This document shows, one piece after another, positions 1 to 11,934 of a stretch of DNA of 64,000 bases. Numbering within the stretch: the stretch's first letter is position 1; every line of letters begins with the position of its first letter. The position numbers were made by a program, and so were the translations under genes. Below the pieces are notes generated by a model that worked only from the letters and a program-made list of their open reading frames with translations, did no database searches and was not told where the DNA came from. Origin of the DNA: Perca fluviatilis (Eukaryota; Chordata; Actinopteri; Perciformes; Percidae); contig NC_053115.1 in NCBI RefSeq assembly GCF_010015445.1, positions 15,190,524 through 15,254,523 on the forward strand, given 5' to 3'.

Positions 1-4
1 ATAT

Positions 5-22
<18 letters not shown>
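1..22. repeat. (AT)n microsatellite at window edge
   Basis: Pure AT dinucleotides begin the window and decay into ATAC-like sequence. The tract probably continues upstream of the window. Confidence 0.9.
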
Positions 23-37
<15 letters not shown>

Positions 38-159
38 CTTGTACCACATTGTTCGCCATGCCCGAAGGTTTTTTCCAAGATGTTTGGCTAATTGCAATGT
101 AGATGAGAACCTGTGGCCAAATCCACAAGACAGAGTTGACGAAGATGTAGAAGTACAGT

Positions 160-1907
160 AATCACTTCTTTGTTTAGCTTTTTACAGTACAAGCAAGTTG
201 AGGAACACTGCATTTGATGTTTTACAGTACTGTCTTTTCTATTTTGTAGCTAATTATTTTGCTTTGATTCAAGTAAACCTATGTTGTGATACAGTATTGT
301 TTTTCATCAATATATTTCAGGTTATGGTCAATGAATCCACTGTCTGTAGTTTTCTCTCTACTACTGCAGTACTTTTACTGGGACGTATTTACATCTAGTA
401 CCATAATGAAACAGGTATCACCTATTTTGTACTACAATATTTACAGTTTTTTCCGATTGCTAAACAACAGTGGGCACAACTGGAGTCACATGTGCAAAAC
501 TCAAACTACAGTCTGCACTACCAACAGTCACCTGAGCTAAACAGTTCACATCACCTGCAAAACTCATTCAAAGCAACACAACTCTTAACACACGTCTCAA
601 AACAGGCTCAGTGCAGGCAAACAGTATGCACAGGCCTCACTGAGATAACACACACTGTCACTCAGAACACAGTGAGGGTAAAAACACTAGCATCACACAC
701 CAATACAGAAATTACAAACTTTTTCATCTTTACAGTTTGAACAATTTGAGTGACTTGACACTACTCAACAGTTTATTTACGGAAAAAATATAGATTGTAT
801 AGCATACCAATTTTTACATAAGGTAAACAAGAAGGAATGAAAATCTGTAGTTTTATTCAATATAGTATTTTGTCTCTAGTAATTTATGGAATTACTGGGG
901 AAAAAAACTAAAGGTACATAACAGTACCAAAGAATAGTGTGACTAATACTGCCTCTCTCCAGCATCATGTTGCAAGTTTTCTTCATCACATTGGATGTCT
1001 GCATCATTTCAAAATACAAATGAATATGGTGTTTCCATTGCTTTCACCTCCATTACTTTCTGAAAAACAGTAAGAATGCAGTTTTACTATTGTAAAGATA
1101 TAGTGTTTTTCACTTTTTTTATAGCTGTGTATATAACCTCAGACATCTTACCTGGACATATTGGTATCTTTGCTCTTTTACCTGTTTCTCTCAAACAGTA
1201 CAGTGTATAATGGTTTCATTCTTATTTGGTGTTTGTATACAAAAAAATGCTTCCTGAGCTTTCTCTGTATAAATACCGTACATGTTCACTAACTAGTCTA
1301 AAACAAACACCTGCTTAGGCTTTCAGCTAAAATTTGTAATTGGAGGGTTTTTTAGGGAACACACGGAAAATTTTTTTTTTTTTTTTTGTGGGTTTTTGAT
1401 TTTTTTGCGGTGGGTGTTTGTTTTTTAAAAAAAAAATATTAAATTATAAAGTTGTGTGGTGTGGTGTTTTTTAAAAAAGAAAGTGTAGTGTTATATTTTA
1501 ATTCAAGCAATGAAAAACGAACTAGAGTTTGGTCTACATGAACTGCTGCTGTGCAGACTGTAGTTAGCGTTTTGCACATGTGACTCCAGTTGTGCCCGCT
1601 GTCGTTTAGCAATCGAAAAAAAACTGTAATGATTGTACGAACGATGACCCAGTGAAACTATGGGCAGCTTGTGTGTGGGTGATCTAAAGTAATGTTTCAA
1701 TGGTATTTCACAATCAATTTGTCTTTTGAACTAATGATTGTGCAAGCGAAAGATTTATTTAAAGATATGAATGCACAATGCAATGTTTTGAACATTGGAC
1801 AGCCTGTGTTACAAGTGATGATCGTTTTGAGTTTTGTGTCTAGAGTTTTGAAAAATGACGTCAAGGTTCTGAAATTAGTAGCAAAGTGATTGTAAAAAAC
1901 TGTATTT

Positions 1908-1970
<63 letters not shown>

Positions 1971-2320
1971 CAGTATGTGTTCATTAACAAGTTTTATGCA
2001 AAACAAGACACCTGCTTAGTCTTTTAGCTGAAATCGCAATCAGCAGTATTTATAAAATTCATCAGGCTGCAATCCATTCTGTTTTGAATGCGTGGTTAAC
2101 AGTTTTGACAGCAGTGTGTTGGCATTTGAACCAAATGCTGTAAATCCACAGTGTTGTGCAGGTTGTGGTTAAAACCGTGGGATAAGTGTGTAGAGTTTTG
2201 GAAACTGTGTTCAAGCAGTGAAAAACAAACTAGAGTTTGGTCCACATGAACTGCGGCTGTGCAGACTGTGGTTAGAGTTTTGCACACTTGTCGTTTAGCA
2301 ATCAAAATTGATTGGTTGAG
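160..2320. mobile_element. Degenerate DNA-transposon relics with inverted and direct duplications
   Basis: AT-rich sequence with no conserved reading frame. The stretch at about 445-515 reappears inverted at about 1546-1631, sharing the motif TTGCTAAAC and CAACTGGAGTCACATGTGC. A second duplication is direct: 1503-1617 resembles 2211-2306, and 1280-1345 resembles 1976-2045, an offset of about 700 bp. Inverted plus direct duplication fits decayed terminal and subterminal parts of a cut-and-paste transposon, perhaps Tc1/mariner-like; the family is inference. Short open frames here look like chance. Confidence 0.5.
1911..1966. repeat. (TA)n microsatellite
   Basis: About 28 uninterrupted TA units inside the relic region. 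The Ile-Tyr-repeat reading frame across it is an artefact of the repeat. Confidence 0.95.
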
Positions 2321-2804
2321 GTGTGGGAGGCTCTAATGTGGACACTGATGCAAAGTGACATGTGTAACAGGAGTCAGGACCTCATCACCTTCGTGGCTAT
2401 TAAGACCAATTCAGATGAGACATTTCACACTCACGCTCACCTTGAGCCCTTGATAGTACAACTGGATGTAAACAGTCAATTCCAGTGGAAAGCACTGCCC
2501 TACATTTCTATAATGAATGACACAGTTAACACATACCGTGGAAAACACTTGACACGCTATTCTAGAAAAGTCATCAATCAAAATTCACATATACAGATGG
2601 CTCATACTTGTTCCACAACTTCTCAAATCTCTTCACTCTAAAACTGGCCCATAGCTGACACTGTCACTACTGTTTGGGTAAATTTTATTTTATTCCTATT
2701 CCTCTTCTACAGATAAATATGTTTGATTAGATGAATCCTATAAGACACATCTCCAGGATACCGTCACAAGTCTTGTTAAGATATGTAAGAAAAATCTTAA
2801 AGTA

Positions 2805-3812
2805 ATAGTTCAAAATTTTAGGAAATACATTTATTCACTTTCTTCCCAGGAGTTAGATGAGAAGATTGACACCACTGTCATGTTTCTCTGTATGTTTGAT
2901 CTGTAGCCAGGAGACAATTAGCTTAGCTTAGCATAAATAAACAGCTAGCCTGTCTCTGTCCAAAGGTAACAAAATCTGCCAAAAGCACCCCCTTGCCTCC
3001 TCATTTGAAAGCTGCCTTTTGGATGACGATACTGTGCCCCTCTGTTTACAAAACACAGATTCAAGTTCTCTTTTGTTCAACAGGCCATCAAATTTCTTAA
3101 TGACATTTCTTAATTAAAGGTGCACTATGAGTTTCTGCATGGTCACTTCTGTTGATATTCCAAGTAAATTTCAAACAAAACAGAGCAAGCTCGCCCCTCC
3201 CCCCCATGTTTGCGTCACTAACCCCCACCCTCTCCTCCAACCATCTTGTCGGTGATTGGCTGGAACGTGGTTTGTTGTATTTTGGTGCACAGCCTGTGCC
3301 TCTAGTGTTTGTTTGATGTTTACGACCCCTGTGTTGTCACCCGAGACCAGGCTTTTTCACAGTGTATTCAGGGGGCAGGCAGCTAGCAGATCAAAGAGAG
3401 ATGCCTACGATTTCAGACAAAAATTAAATCGCACTGAAACCATGCAGGAACTCAAAGTGCACCTTTAATGATGGTCCTGTACAGTCCTGTTATTTTTTTA
3501 TTTATTTTTTCCAGCCGGTCTGGACTCTTCAATGATAAGTTGTAGACTCCTCTGGTTGCCTGGCAAACCACAACTTGCCGTTAAATAAATGAGATATATT
3601 GTGTTAATTTGTGAGCTTTAGAGGTGCTGGTAGGTAGATTTTACCATTGGAAAGAGCTAGGCTAGCTGTTTACCCCTGTTTCCAGTCTTAATACTAAGCT
3701 AACCATCTCCTGGCTTTAGTTTCATAGTTAGTGTACAGACATGAGAGAGATATCAATATTCTCATCTATCGGCAAGAAAGCAAATAAGTGTATTTCCCAA
3801 AATGTCAAACTT
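2805..3812. mobile_element. Fold-back repeat with inverted ends, interrupted by a nested element
   Basis: The left arm (about 2805-2990) carries 'gttagatgagaagattga', 'tagcttagcttagcataa' and 'acagctagcctg'. The right arm (about 3600-3812) carries the same blocks inverted, for example 'ctaggctagctgtttacccc' and 'attctcatctatcggcaaga'. I recognise this as a high-copy teleost non-autonomous repeat by memory of its sequence, not by a search. The centre is split by the TTAA-flanked element at 3118-3464. Confidence 0.65.
3118..3464. mobile_element. TTAA-flanked MITE, 347 bp
   Basis: Inverted ends AGGTGCACTATGAGTTTCTG on the left and CAGGAACTCAAAGTGCACCT on the right are directly flanked by TTAA at 3114-3117 and 3465-3468. 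A TTAA target duplication is typical of piggyBac and Kolobok-type transposons. There is no coding capacity. It sits inside the larger fold-back repeat, so it inserted later. Confidence 0.75.
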
Positions 3813-4161
3813 CCCCTTCCTAAGCCAGGTGAAAGCTACATGGAAAAACAATACAAATACCACCTGTACACTTTGTTGCAATCCAATATAACAGACCAGC
3901 AATAAATTCAACCACAGTGAGGCTCATAATGTTCAATTTGTGTTGAGCCTGTGAGGTGCTGATTCAACTCAGAAGGGATTTTCTGAGGCTGTAGTTTGCT
4001 ATTGTTGTGTTGGGTTGCATTATATAGTAAGACTTTTCTGTTTCTGTGTCTTTCCCCGAGCAAATGCCTTATGTGTTTCACCTATCGTCCTGCAGCTGAA
4101 GAAGGGAAGACACAGGCAGATATGGACCATGACAAACATGGTATTAGTCCATGTCCACACA

Positions 4162-4238
<77 letters not shown>

Positions 4239-4241
4239 ATG

Positions 4242-4309
<68 letters not shown>

Positions 4310-5529
4310 AGCATCTGCAGTCTGTCAGTAGTGTTTGCTCTTGCCTGGCAGAAGGTAGCGATGGTACCAGGAATGGTGTGATAGTTGTCACAACGAGGTA
4401 GTAAATGCGCTAAATGTTCAGAGGCAGGCATCTGCTCTAGTTACAGCTGTAGACAGCATCAAGCTGTTCATATTAATGCCAATTAAGATCAGATTTAATT
4501 TAATCACGAAAATCTAATTTAAAAAGTGCAGCACTTGTCTTACAAACAAAACTCTCTGTCCTCTACGTATATGCTCTAATAGACATCGTTTAACATATTC
4601 CACTGTGGTTGAACCAAAGATGGAGGCATTACCGGTTCACTTGCAGTGAAGTCATATGTGTCTGTGTGTCTTTGCCAACCTATTATTTTCTTCCAACATT
4701 TATCTCATCGCTCCTCAACACTTCTCATTTAATATTCTACACATCTATTACTGAAAACAAGCGCTAACGAGGAAAACTGACACCTTGTCTTCTCCTCAGC
4801 AGAGAGTAATGCGGCAAAATGATGAGAGGACTTGAGAAAGGTAAAACGGGGGGCATACATTTATGTTTGGCTGGTTTTCCCAGATGGCCATGTGGAGGGA
4901 GCTGTGTGATCAGAGATCTAATAAACCAGTGGATATGCTGCATCGCCTTTCCTGCGAGGGAGTTGTTGCCGTAGCAACCACACCACAAGCACTGCAGGTT
5001 AATGGTGGGAAATTATGATTGCTGGTTGCAACTAACACACAGGGTGACTGCTGAATCAACTTTGAGCTCCCTGTGGTGGCAGAACAATAAACACAAAACA
5101 AAGTTTTTGGACACCAAAAAGGTCTTTGAACAAGTTCCATTCAGCCCTCAGCAAAATGAATTAAATTACACTAATGCATTAGTATTTAGAAGGCTTTTCT
5201 CTATATTCGCCACATGCACTCAGTCTGCACTAAATCCTGAACCTAAAAGTGGTAAAACATTGTAAAAGCACTTTTCAGATTAGGGTCAAACAGCCAAAAT
5301 AATCTCTAACGGGAATTCTTCTGACAGGTAGCTTGTTAGTGGTTTTGAGGATGACTAAAACTTTAAAACCTACTGCCTAACTGTGCTATGCAACGTACAC
5401 ACAGTGTGCAGAAGGTTACAATAACATGTTTTCCATTTCTAGTTTAATACTTTAGCATGAGTCATCAAAGCAGCATGGGTGGATTACAGTTGGCCCTACA
5501 AGGTCCTGCATTACAGAGCATGTAGTACA
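3813..5529. other. Intergenic sequence, no gene recognised
   Basis: Apart from the GT microsatellite at 4165-4305, I see no exon-like reading frame bounded by splice sites and no recognisable repeat here. Confidence 0.6.
4165..4305. repeat. (GT)n microsatellite with central GCATGCATG interruption
   Basis: About 140 bp of GT units broken once near 4238. Cys-Val and Thr-His reading frames across it on both strands are repeat artefacts. Confidence 0.97.
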
Positions 5530-5530
5530 T

Positions 5531-6114
5531 TTAATGCTTTTTTTATACGTTTAAGTTTATTTGATATAGCACCTTTTACAGACAAAGTCACAAAGTGCTT
5601 CACATGATAAACATCTGTAAAAATACAGTACAATCCAACAGAAAATAAACAAGGGGAAAAAAGAAAATAATTATTGAATGACCAATGAAAGTAATTTCAA
5701 CGATTAAAACCTAAAACCCAAAGTTACAAACATGAGTCAAAAGAATTTAAACAAATGTGTCTTCAGCTGCCTTTTAAAAGCTTAAACAGAGACTGCAGAA
5801 CGTAAGACAGTAGGATGGGCGTTCCACAGGTTTGGAGCCACTGCTTCAAAGGAATGGTCACCTTTAGTTTTTAAAGGAGTGCGTGGGACCACCAGTAATC
5901 CTTGGTTAGAAGACCTGAGGGACATGTTAGTAGTGTACCGATGGAGCAGGGCCGAGATATCAATAGGTGCCAGACCAGGCAAAGCTTTATAAACCAGAAC
6001 AAGAACTTTAAATTGGATCCTGAACTTGATCGAAAGCCAATGCAATGAGTAGAAAATTGGAGTGATGATTAATGAGGCAACTGCATACCTGAGTTTACTG
6101 TAAGCTTCAAACAC
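5531..6114 (-). mobile_element. 3' end of a non-LTR retrotransposon (LINE) with truncated reverse-transcriptase C-terminus
   Basis: On the minus strand, 6114-5782 encodes 110 residues including LHWLSIKFRIQFKVLVLVYK, ALPGLAP, SLRSSNQGLL and LWNAHP. I recognise this as the conserved C-terminal tail of fish L2/CR1/Rex-type LINE polyproteins. After the stop the sequence runs to a poly(A)-like tail around 5531 after 'gtgctatatcaaataaactt', the typical 3' end. The endonuclease and most of the reverse transcriptase are missing, as expected of a 5'-truncated copy. It is not a host gene. Confidence 0.8.
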
Positions 6115-6120
6115 ACTCTT

Positions 6121-6556
6121 CTTGGATCATTTCTGCCCTATAAACCAAACACAAACACAGGAGGATTAATTAATAGAAGAAGCCAAACCTGCTCCGGCTC
6201 TCTAAGTAGAATTTATAAAAGAAAAAAGAACATTGAAATGTGTTTCTCTTCGGTCAAAATGTAACTTTGTGCTTAATTTAAAAAAAATAAACAGCCAAAA
6301 CCTGCATGTCAAGTGACATCTGCCTGGCACACTTTCTTGTCTCAACACAGAGATGATCACATCTCTTCTCTGTAGCTACAGTATGGATGAAGAACGGGTC
6401 AGGCAGCTTCCAAAGCAGCAGCTCAAACTGCAAAGTGATGAAACGTTGTCATTTTCATTGCTCCCCTTAGAGAGGAATGGAGGGGTAGTAGGAGGAGCAA
6501 TCCAAACAAGTGACAGGTCTATCCCTCTTTCAACATAGACTCCTGCATGTGTGCAA

Positions 6557-6605
<49 letters not shown>

Positions 6606-6799
6606 TGTGTGCGTGCGCGCGAGAGAGTGTGAGAGGGACTCAAAATATTCACTTTAAAGTCCATTTCATTTCATAATTATTATTAATTATTAATTAGCAA
6701 GTCATTACATTTATATCAACTGTGTCCATGGCCTCTCAAACAAGATTTCAAGCCTTTTCCTAACTGATGATGAATGACCAACAGTTATGTTGACCTGAG
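6121..6799. other. Intergenic sequence with a GT/GCGT microsatellite
   Basis: No supported gene. A compound microsatellite lies at 6559-6630 and an AT-rich palindromic patch at about 6675-6700. Confidence 0.6.
6559..6630. repeat. Compound (TG)n(CGTG)n microsatellite
   Basis: TG units followed by GCGT units ending in GCGCGCGAGAGAG. Alternating purine-pyrimidine sequence like this can adopt Z-DNA; that is general knowledge, not shown here. Confidence 0.93.
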
Positions 6800-7306
6800 G
6801 AGTGACAGCAGAAACACATTGTAAAGAGGTCAACAAGCAGAGACTTTCAAACAATGAGATCTCATCGGTGCAGTGGGGTGTCTGTCATTGGTTCCTCCAG
6901 CATTTCCAGCATAACATTTGCCCTTCGCAGCTCGTGGCCGGTAGGGTGGGACTTTTCGTTCCCATGGTTTGTGATGACAGAACAGATGGTGATGTTGCCT
7001 GTTTGGGCACCACTGTGGTTGTCAGACGCGTTTCAGTCTCGCTGACCTGCAGGCAGCTGCTGCTCGTCACTGAAAGCTGTGCGCTGCAGCGTTTCCACTT
7101 CTAAAGTATCGCTGGAGATCAGAGCCGAGATTAGTGTTTTTCACAGATACGACCTGTTCTCGTTAATAAGGCTGATCGTTATCAGGTGTTAGATATTCTA
7201 AAACATAATCTGCAACCCCTCGCACATCATCCTGGAGCTGCGGATACTGCACGGGTCAGACACAGTAGCCTGCAGCAGTCTTACGGAGTAGCACAGCGCT
7301 TCAGAG
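6800..7306 (+). promoter_or_regulatory. lrrn1: Possible lrrn1 promoter and non-coding first exon
   Basis: The sequence becomes more GC-rich and CpG-containing than its surroundings. A good donor, TCAGAG followed by GTGAGAG, follows 7306. The lrrn1 coding exon has a strong acceptor at 14336 with non-coding sequence after it, so at least one upstream non-coding exon is expected. This donor is the best candidate I saw, but nothing in the sequence proves the link. Confidence 0.3.
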
Positions 7307-10300
7307 GTGAGAGCAATGTGTTTATTTTATGCATGTGTTGAAATTGTGATAGATATGTCTACAAAATGCCTCAAATGATTTCCTGCTCGGTAGAAAGGGG
7401 GATATTTCAGTCCGATCTAAAGTGTTAAACTCGTAAAGATGAAGTCGTCATTTTGCATGTTTTAAGAAATGCATTGATCAACAAACACCAAATGAAACAA
7501 TAACGCGTTCTCTCTCCATTGCGTGGGTCCTCGTGCAGCGCGTGCTACCACCGCACAGAGGAAAGGCAGTGTTTTAATAGCTTGAAACAAAGATTTAATT
7601 TAGACAAAAACAGATCCTGGAAGTTGTGCATATTTATCGATGTGTTCTCAGCATTGACTGCAGTGTGTGCGTCGGGTCAGTCTTATCAATACAATGTAGG
7701 CTATAATAACAATAGATTTGCAAGGATAATTTGCTCTGCAATCAATCTGTACGCGTGATATGATTATCATGAACCTTTTTCAAATCTAGACAATTTACAA
7801 ATATGAACTGATCACAGATCAGGGAAACAAAAGAAAACATGAATCAAACAAATCAGCGCACCGCAAACCTGTGTTAGTTGCAATATTTTATTTTATACAT
7901 AGGCTACTTTCGTCATAAAAAGCCAAGCATTAGTGTGGATTGTGAGTCTCTAAATGGCTCATTATTAAAGCTGCAGTCTTGCCAGCAGCCCTGACATTTC
8001 ACTGCACTGTTACACCTGGTTCAACTAACAGTGAAACATTAACACAAACTGCAGCATCACTCGCCAGTGCGGAGTGCCGCTGAAACAGCTGAGTATAGCA
8101 GCAATGGGCTCATGTGCTCCATCGAACCTATTTGCATGCCTTAGAGTCAGGAAATTGGCAGATGTCTGTAATGAAGACACAGAGGAGAAAGAAAGACAAC
8201 CCAGTCTTTCTACTCAGAAGTTTGAGAAAGCAAGAGGGAGTCTGTATTGTTAGGGGTAACCTTTGTCAAGTGGGTTCTGTTGTTTCAGCTGCTGCATTAC
8301 AGCGGCACCTGTTACTGAGATCACTGACACCATAAAGAATTCACTAATGGTAGTTAGTTTATCACGTATGTTTGACTAGGACAGGAGGAACATTATGCAT
8401 TGCATGATTTGCATGCTTGTTTTCTCGCAACCGTAACCACACAACTTGTATGTAGTTTACTTTGTCTTGGAAGTAAAAGCAGACTATTGATCCAGATGTC
8501 ACCCAATGAGCCAATGATATGGGAGTTTAGGAGGCTGTGGCACCTTCCCCCAATCTTTACAATGCACGGTGACGTATCTCCTCAGCTGTTAATGAAGAGT
8601 GTGAGAACCTGCCAAAACAAAGACACGCCTTGGTGTGTCTGTGTGTGTTTGGGTAGGAGCCATTGTGAGCCATATAGAGCCTAACTCTGCAGCATGTGTT
8701 GGTGCTGGAGTTCCCACAGGGTGCAAAAGCTTGACCTTCTCCCTTTGTGAGCGTGATCTGAAGGGGAACATGGAAACACGACGGGCTATTGTAAGGTTTT
8801 GTCAAGACGATGACTGAGTCAGCTGTTTTGCCATCCTTTGTTTTTATCAGCAATAAACAAAAAAAATTAACTTTTATTCTAGATAGACAGGGTGTACGAA
8901 GCCCAAATCATGTAGAAGCCCATTTATAGAAATCAACTTTAAAAGCATTATTAATGGCACCATCTTTTTAATTTAGAGGCCAATTTTATCTACGCTAGTT
9001 ATTCTTCCTTGACCTCTGCATTGTTTCAAATAGAGATTCCCCTGAGATTAGAGACTTTTGCCCTGTCAGTGTGATTGATCGATGCTCCAATGACAACAAA
9101 TTGGCTTTTTACCGACATTGCAACTGTAGGGATAGATGAAGTGGAGGGGGAGGATGAGGGCATAAAGGGGAGAGAAAAAATTGAAAGCCAGAGAAGAAAA
9201 ATTGTGTCAAGATCCATCTTAGTTCCACGGGGAAATAAAGCTATATGGATTCGCAGTAAATAGAAATGCAGAGACAATTTGTCATGCTGCGACTTTTAAA
9301 CCTTTATGCAGTCTGAAGAAACATTGTATAAGTATGCACCGTACTTCCCTTTAATTGCATACGTGGTTTTTGGATTTTCTCATTCTACCTTCAACCCTGT
9401 ACAATTTTCAGTTCAGCAGTTTCCTCCTGTGGCCTTCCAGTTGAAGAAAGCAAAGCTCTCTCCATCCTCTCCTTCTCTACTTTCTCTCATCTCTCTGACT
9501 GAGAGGACATGCACCCTACTCCTCCTCGGCTTTACACCTCTGCCATCAGCAGCTGCACCAAAGCCCTGTGTGATGTGAAGTGAGACACTTGCATACTAAT
9601 GGAGCAGGAACAGGATGTCTCTCAGGCAGGCCAGCGCAGTGAGGACATAGAGAAAACATCAGGCAGCACCACTCAGCTTCCCAACACCACATGATAGCTC
9701 TGGATTGAAACTGATTGTCTCGAAATACTAACATCTTTAGTGTAGAAAACTGGAAATATATTATTACAATGTGGTGTATGCTGTATTGGGGGAAGAGCCA
9801 GACATTTGAGCATATGTGCATGATGTGGTTGTGCTTACTGTTGTTTTATCATATGGTTTTATGCTGCAGTCACCTTCTTGTGCCTTTTTTTCCCTAGCAT
9901 ATTTCTTTAGTTGCCTGGTGGCACTAATAGCTGTCTTCCTATGTCTTCTCATTTGGTTATGAAACAGACATGCCGGTGGCATAGTCGTTGCTATGGTGAT
10001 GGCATGTCTGTGAGCCTGTTGTGCGGCTGCTGATTCAAAAACTGCTTACATTTTGCACCCAGTGAAAAGGGCCTCAGAATCAGACGGCGTAAAACATAGC
10101 CTCCTATGAAAAAAATGATGCAGCGTGCTATCAAGCGTAGGTTCCTCCTGGCTGCACCAGTGGCACATGGTGAAGCATTGCATCTTAACTCTTAGGTGTA
10201 CAAGAGACATCATTTAATTAATCAATTTTTTAAGTCATTTTTTTAACTTCTTCCACTGAAAAGAGTGGCTGCATCCTGCACAAACAAACACCTACATTTC

Positions 10301-10536
10301 CCAGATCTAAAAAGAGAGGCTCCCCACAATCTGACTGCAGGTCTGTGTTTCTTTAGTGCTCCTTGATTTGTCCAGAGATCCTGTCTCATAAATGAATTTA
10401 GACCTCAGCTTGAAGCAGACAAGGCTTATTATGTCCTGCAATTACATCTCGCTTTGAACCTCAGGGGCCAGTGATCCTCTGAAGATTTATTGGAAACCAA
10501 TGAAAATATCAGCTACTGTAGGCGTGTAGTTGTAGA

Positions 10537-10580
<44 letters not shown>

Positions 10581-11482
10581 AAATGTGTAATGTGTACTTA
10601 GATTAAAACCTCATAAGGATTGGGTGAGCAAAGAAACTAAATCCTTCCTGCTGGAGGCTTCAATTCAGACAGTCAGCTGGATAATGCCAAGCTGTTGAGG
10701 GATTTTTCTGTCTCCTTCCAATGGTCGGTGTATGCATGCATGTCATAGAGTGTGAGTCAAAGAGTGAGGAAACAGAATGTGTATTTTGTGGCAGTGTAGA
10801 GATGGGTGCAGTGTAGATACATATATGCATGCATTTTAAATGATGCTCCCTACAGTGTCTTTGCTCTCTGCTGCCAAGGGATTAGCAATGGATTTTCAGG
10901 ATAGAGGTGTTGGCACACAACTGGCCCGGGCTTGCTTTGGCAGTGAGAGAATTCTCTGTCGCTTCCCAGAGAACACGAGTTCACAAAGGTGTTGTCCCAC
11001 CAAAGTGATTGTGTACAGCATGACGCTATAAAAAACCTCACTCCTGTGGGATTTCAGTTCTCCTCTGTTGTACTTATTGTCATGTTTTGAGACATGACCG
11101 TAGCCAGGGCTTTGAGGCAAACAAAGTTTACTATATATCCTCAGAATTCACATTTTTTCCCATCCTGTAAAAGAATACTAAGATAACAGTATTTGTATAG
11201 TAGTGATGAGGAAGTTATTTTTAGAGCCGTTTAATAAATCACATTTTTCAGATTGTATCAAACAACAGCAATGATTATACACACATCTGTATTCAAGTGG
11301 GTGCTAATATAGTTTCCCACCCTTTGCCCTTCATGACATTCATCTTTTGTTTTATTTGAACAGTGGCAGAGCCAACAGGGGGGAAGCCGGTAGGGATCAT
11401 GTATTTGGCTAGCAAAACTTAAAAACTAAAAGGTATTAACTTCAACCACTTCAGTGGAGCTGCTCTGCGGCTGACAATAGGT
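7307..11482. other. Non-coding stretch, possibly lrrn1 intron 1 (first part)
   Basis: No reading frame of more than about 100 codons and none with recognisable protein features. It contains a (GT)n tract at 10541-10577. I see no RNA gene or obvious repeat otherwise. Confidence 0.5.
10541..10577. repeat. (GT)n microsatellite
   Basis: About 18 GT units after 'gatgtgc' and ending in a short T run. Confidence 0.93.
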
Positions 11483-11934
11483 AGTCTATATCCACGATGT
11501 TCCACTTCTGGGATTGCGCTGGAAATTCTGCTGGATAACACTCTTTTCGGCCGGATGTCCGTTACCTTCCGCTTTCTTTGTGTTGTAATTTTAAATTGGT
11601 GGATTTGTGAGGACTATGGTTAACTGCTCCTCAGATCTCTGCAGGGTAAATCGCGACAGCTAGTAAGACTATCTCTCCAATCTGAGTTTTCTGTTGCATG
11701 ACTAAAACAACTTTTGAACATACACACGTTCCACCAAAACAAGTTCCTTCCCGAGGCTATTTTACTGCGTCACCCTGGCTCCCCTCGGCGCTTAGTACCG
11801 CCCAAGACGGTTGTGATTGGTTTAAAGAAATGCCAATAAACGAGAGCACGTTTTTCTCCCATCCCGGATTGCTGTTTGGACTAGCCAGACCCTCCTCCGC
11901 AGCGCTGTGGAGGAAGATCTGGCAATGCTAGACT
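11483..11934 (+). mobile_element. Dispersed non-autonomous DNA element, copy A
   Basis: About 450 bp bounded by AGTCTA on the left and TAGACT on the right, with an internal stem built from 'agccagaccctcctccgcag' and its partner. A diverged copy in the opposite orientation lies at about 55510-55930, sharing blocks such as 'gatctctgcagggtaaatcg' (inverted there). Two copies 44 kb apart show that it is dispersed. The superfamily is not resolved. Confidence 0.7.

Noticed and set aside
4015..4401. Open frames rich in Cys-Val or Thr-His repeats on both strands
   Set aside because: They are translations of a GT/AC microsatellite; the same happens at 25748, 29050, 38653 and 57596.
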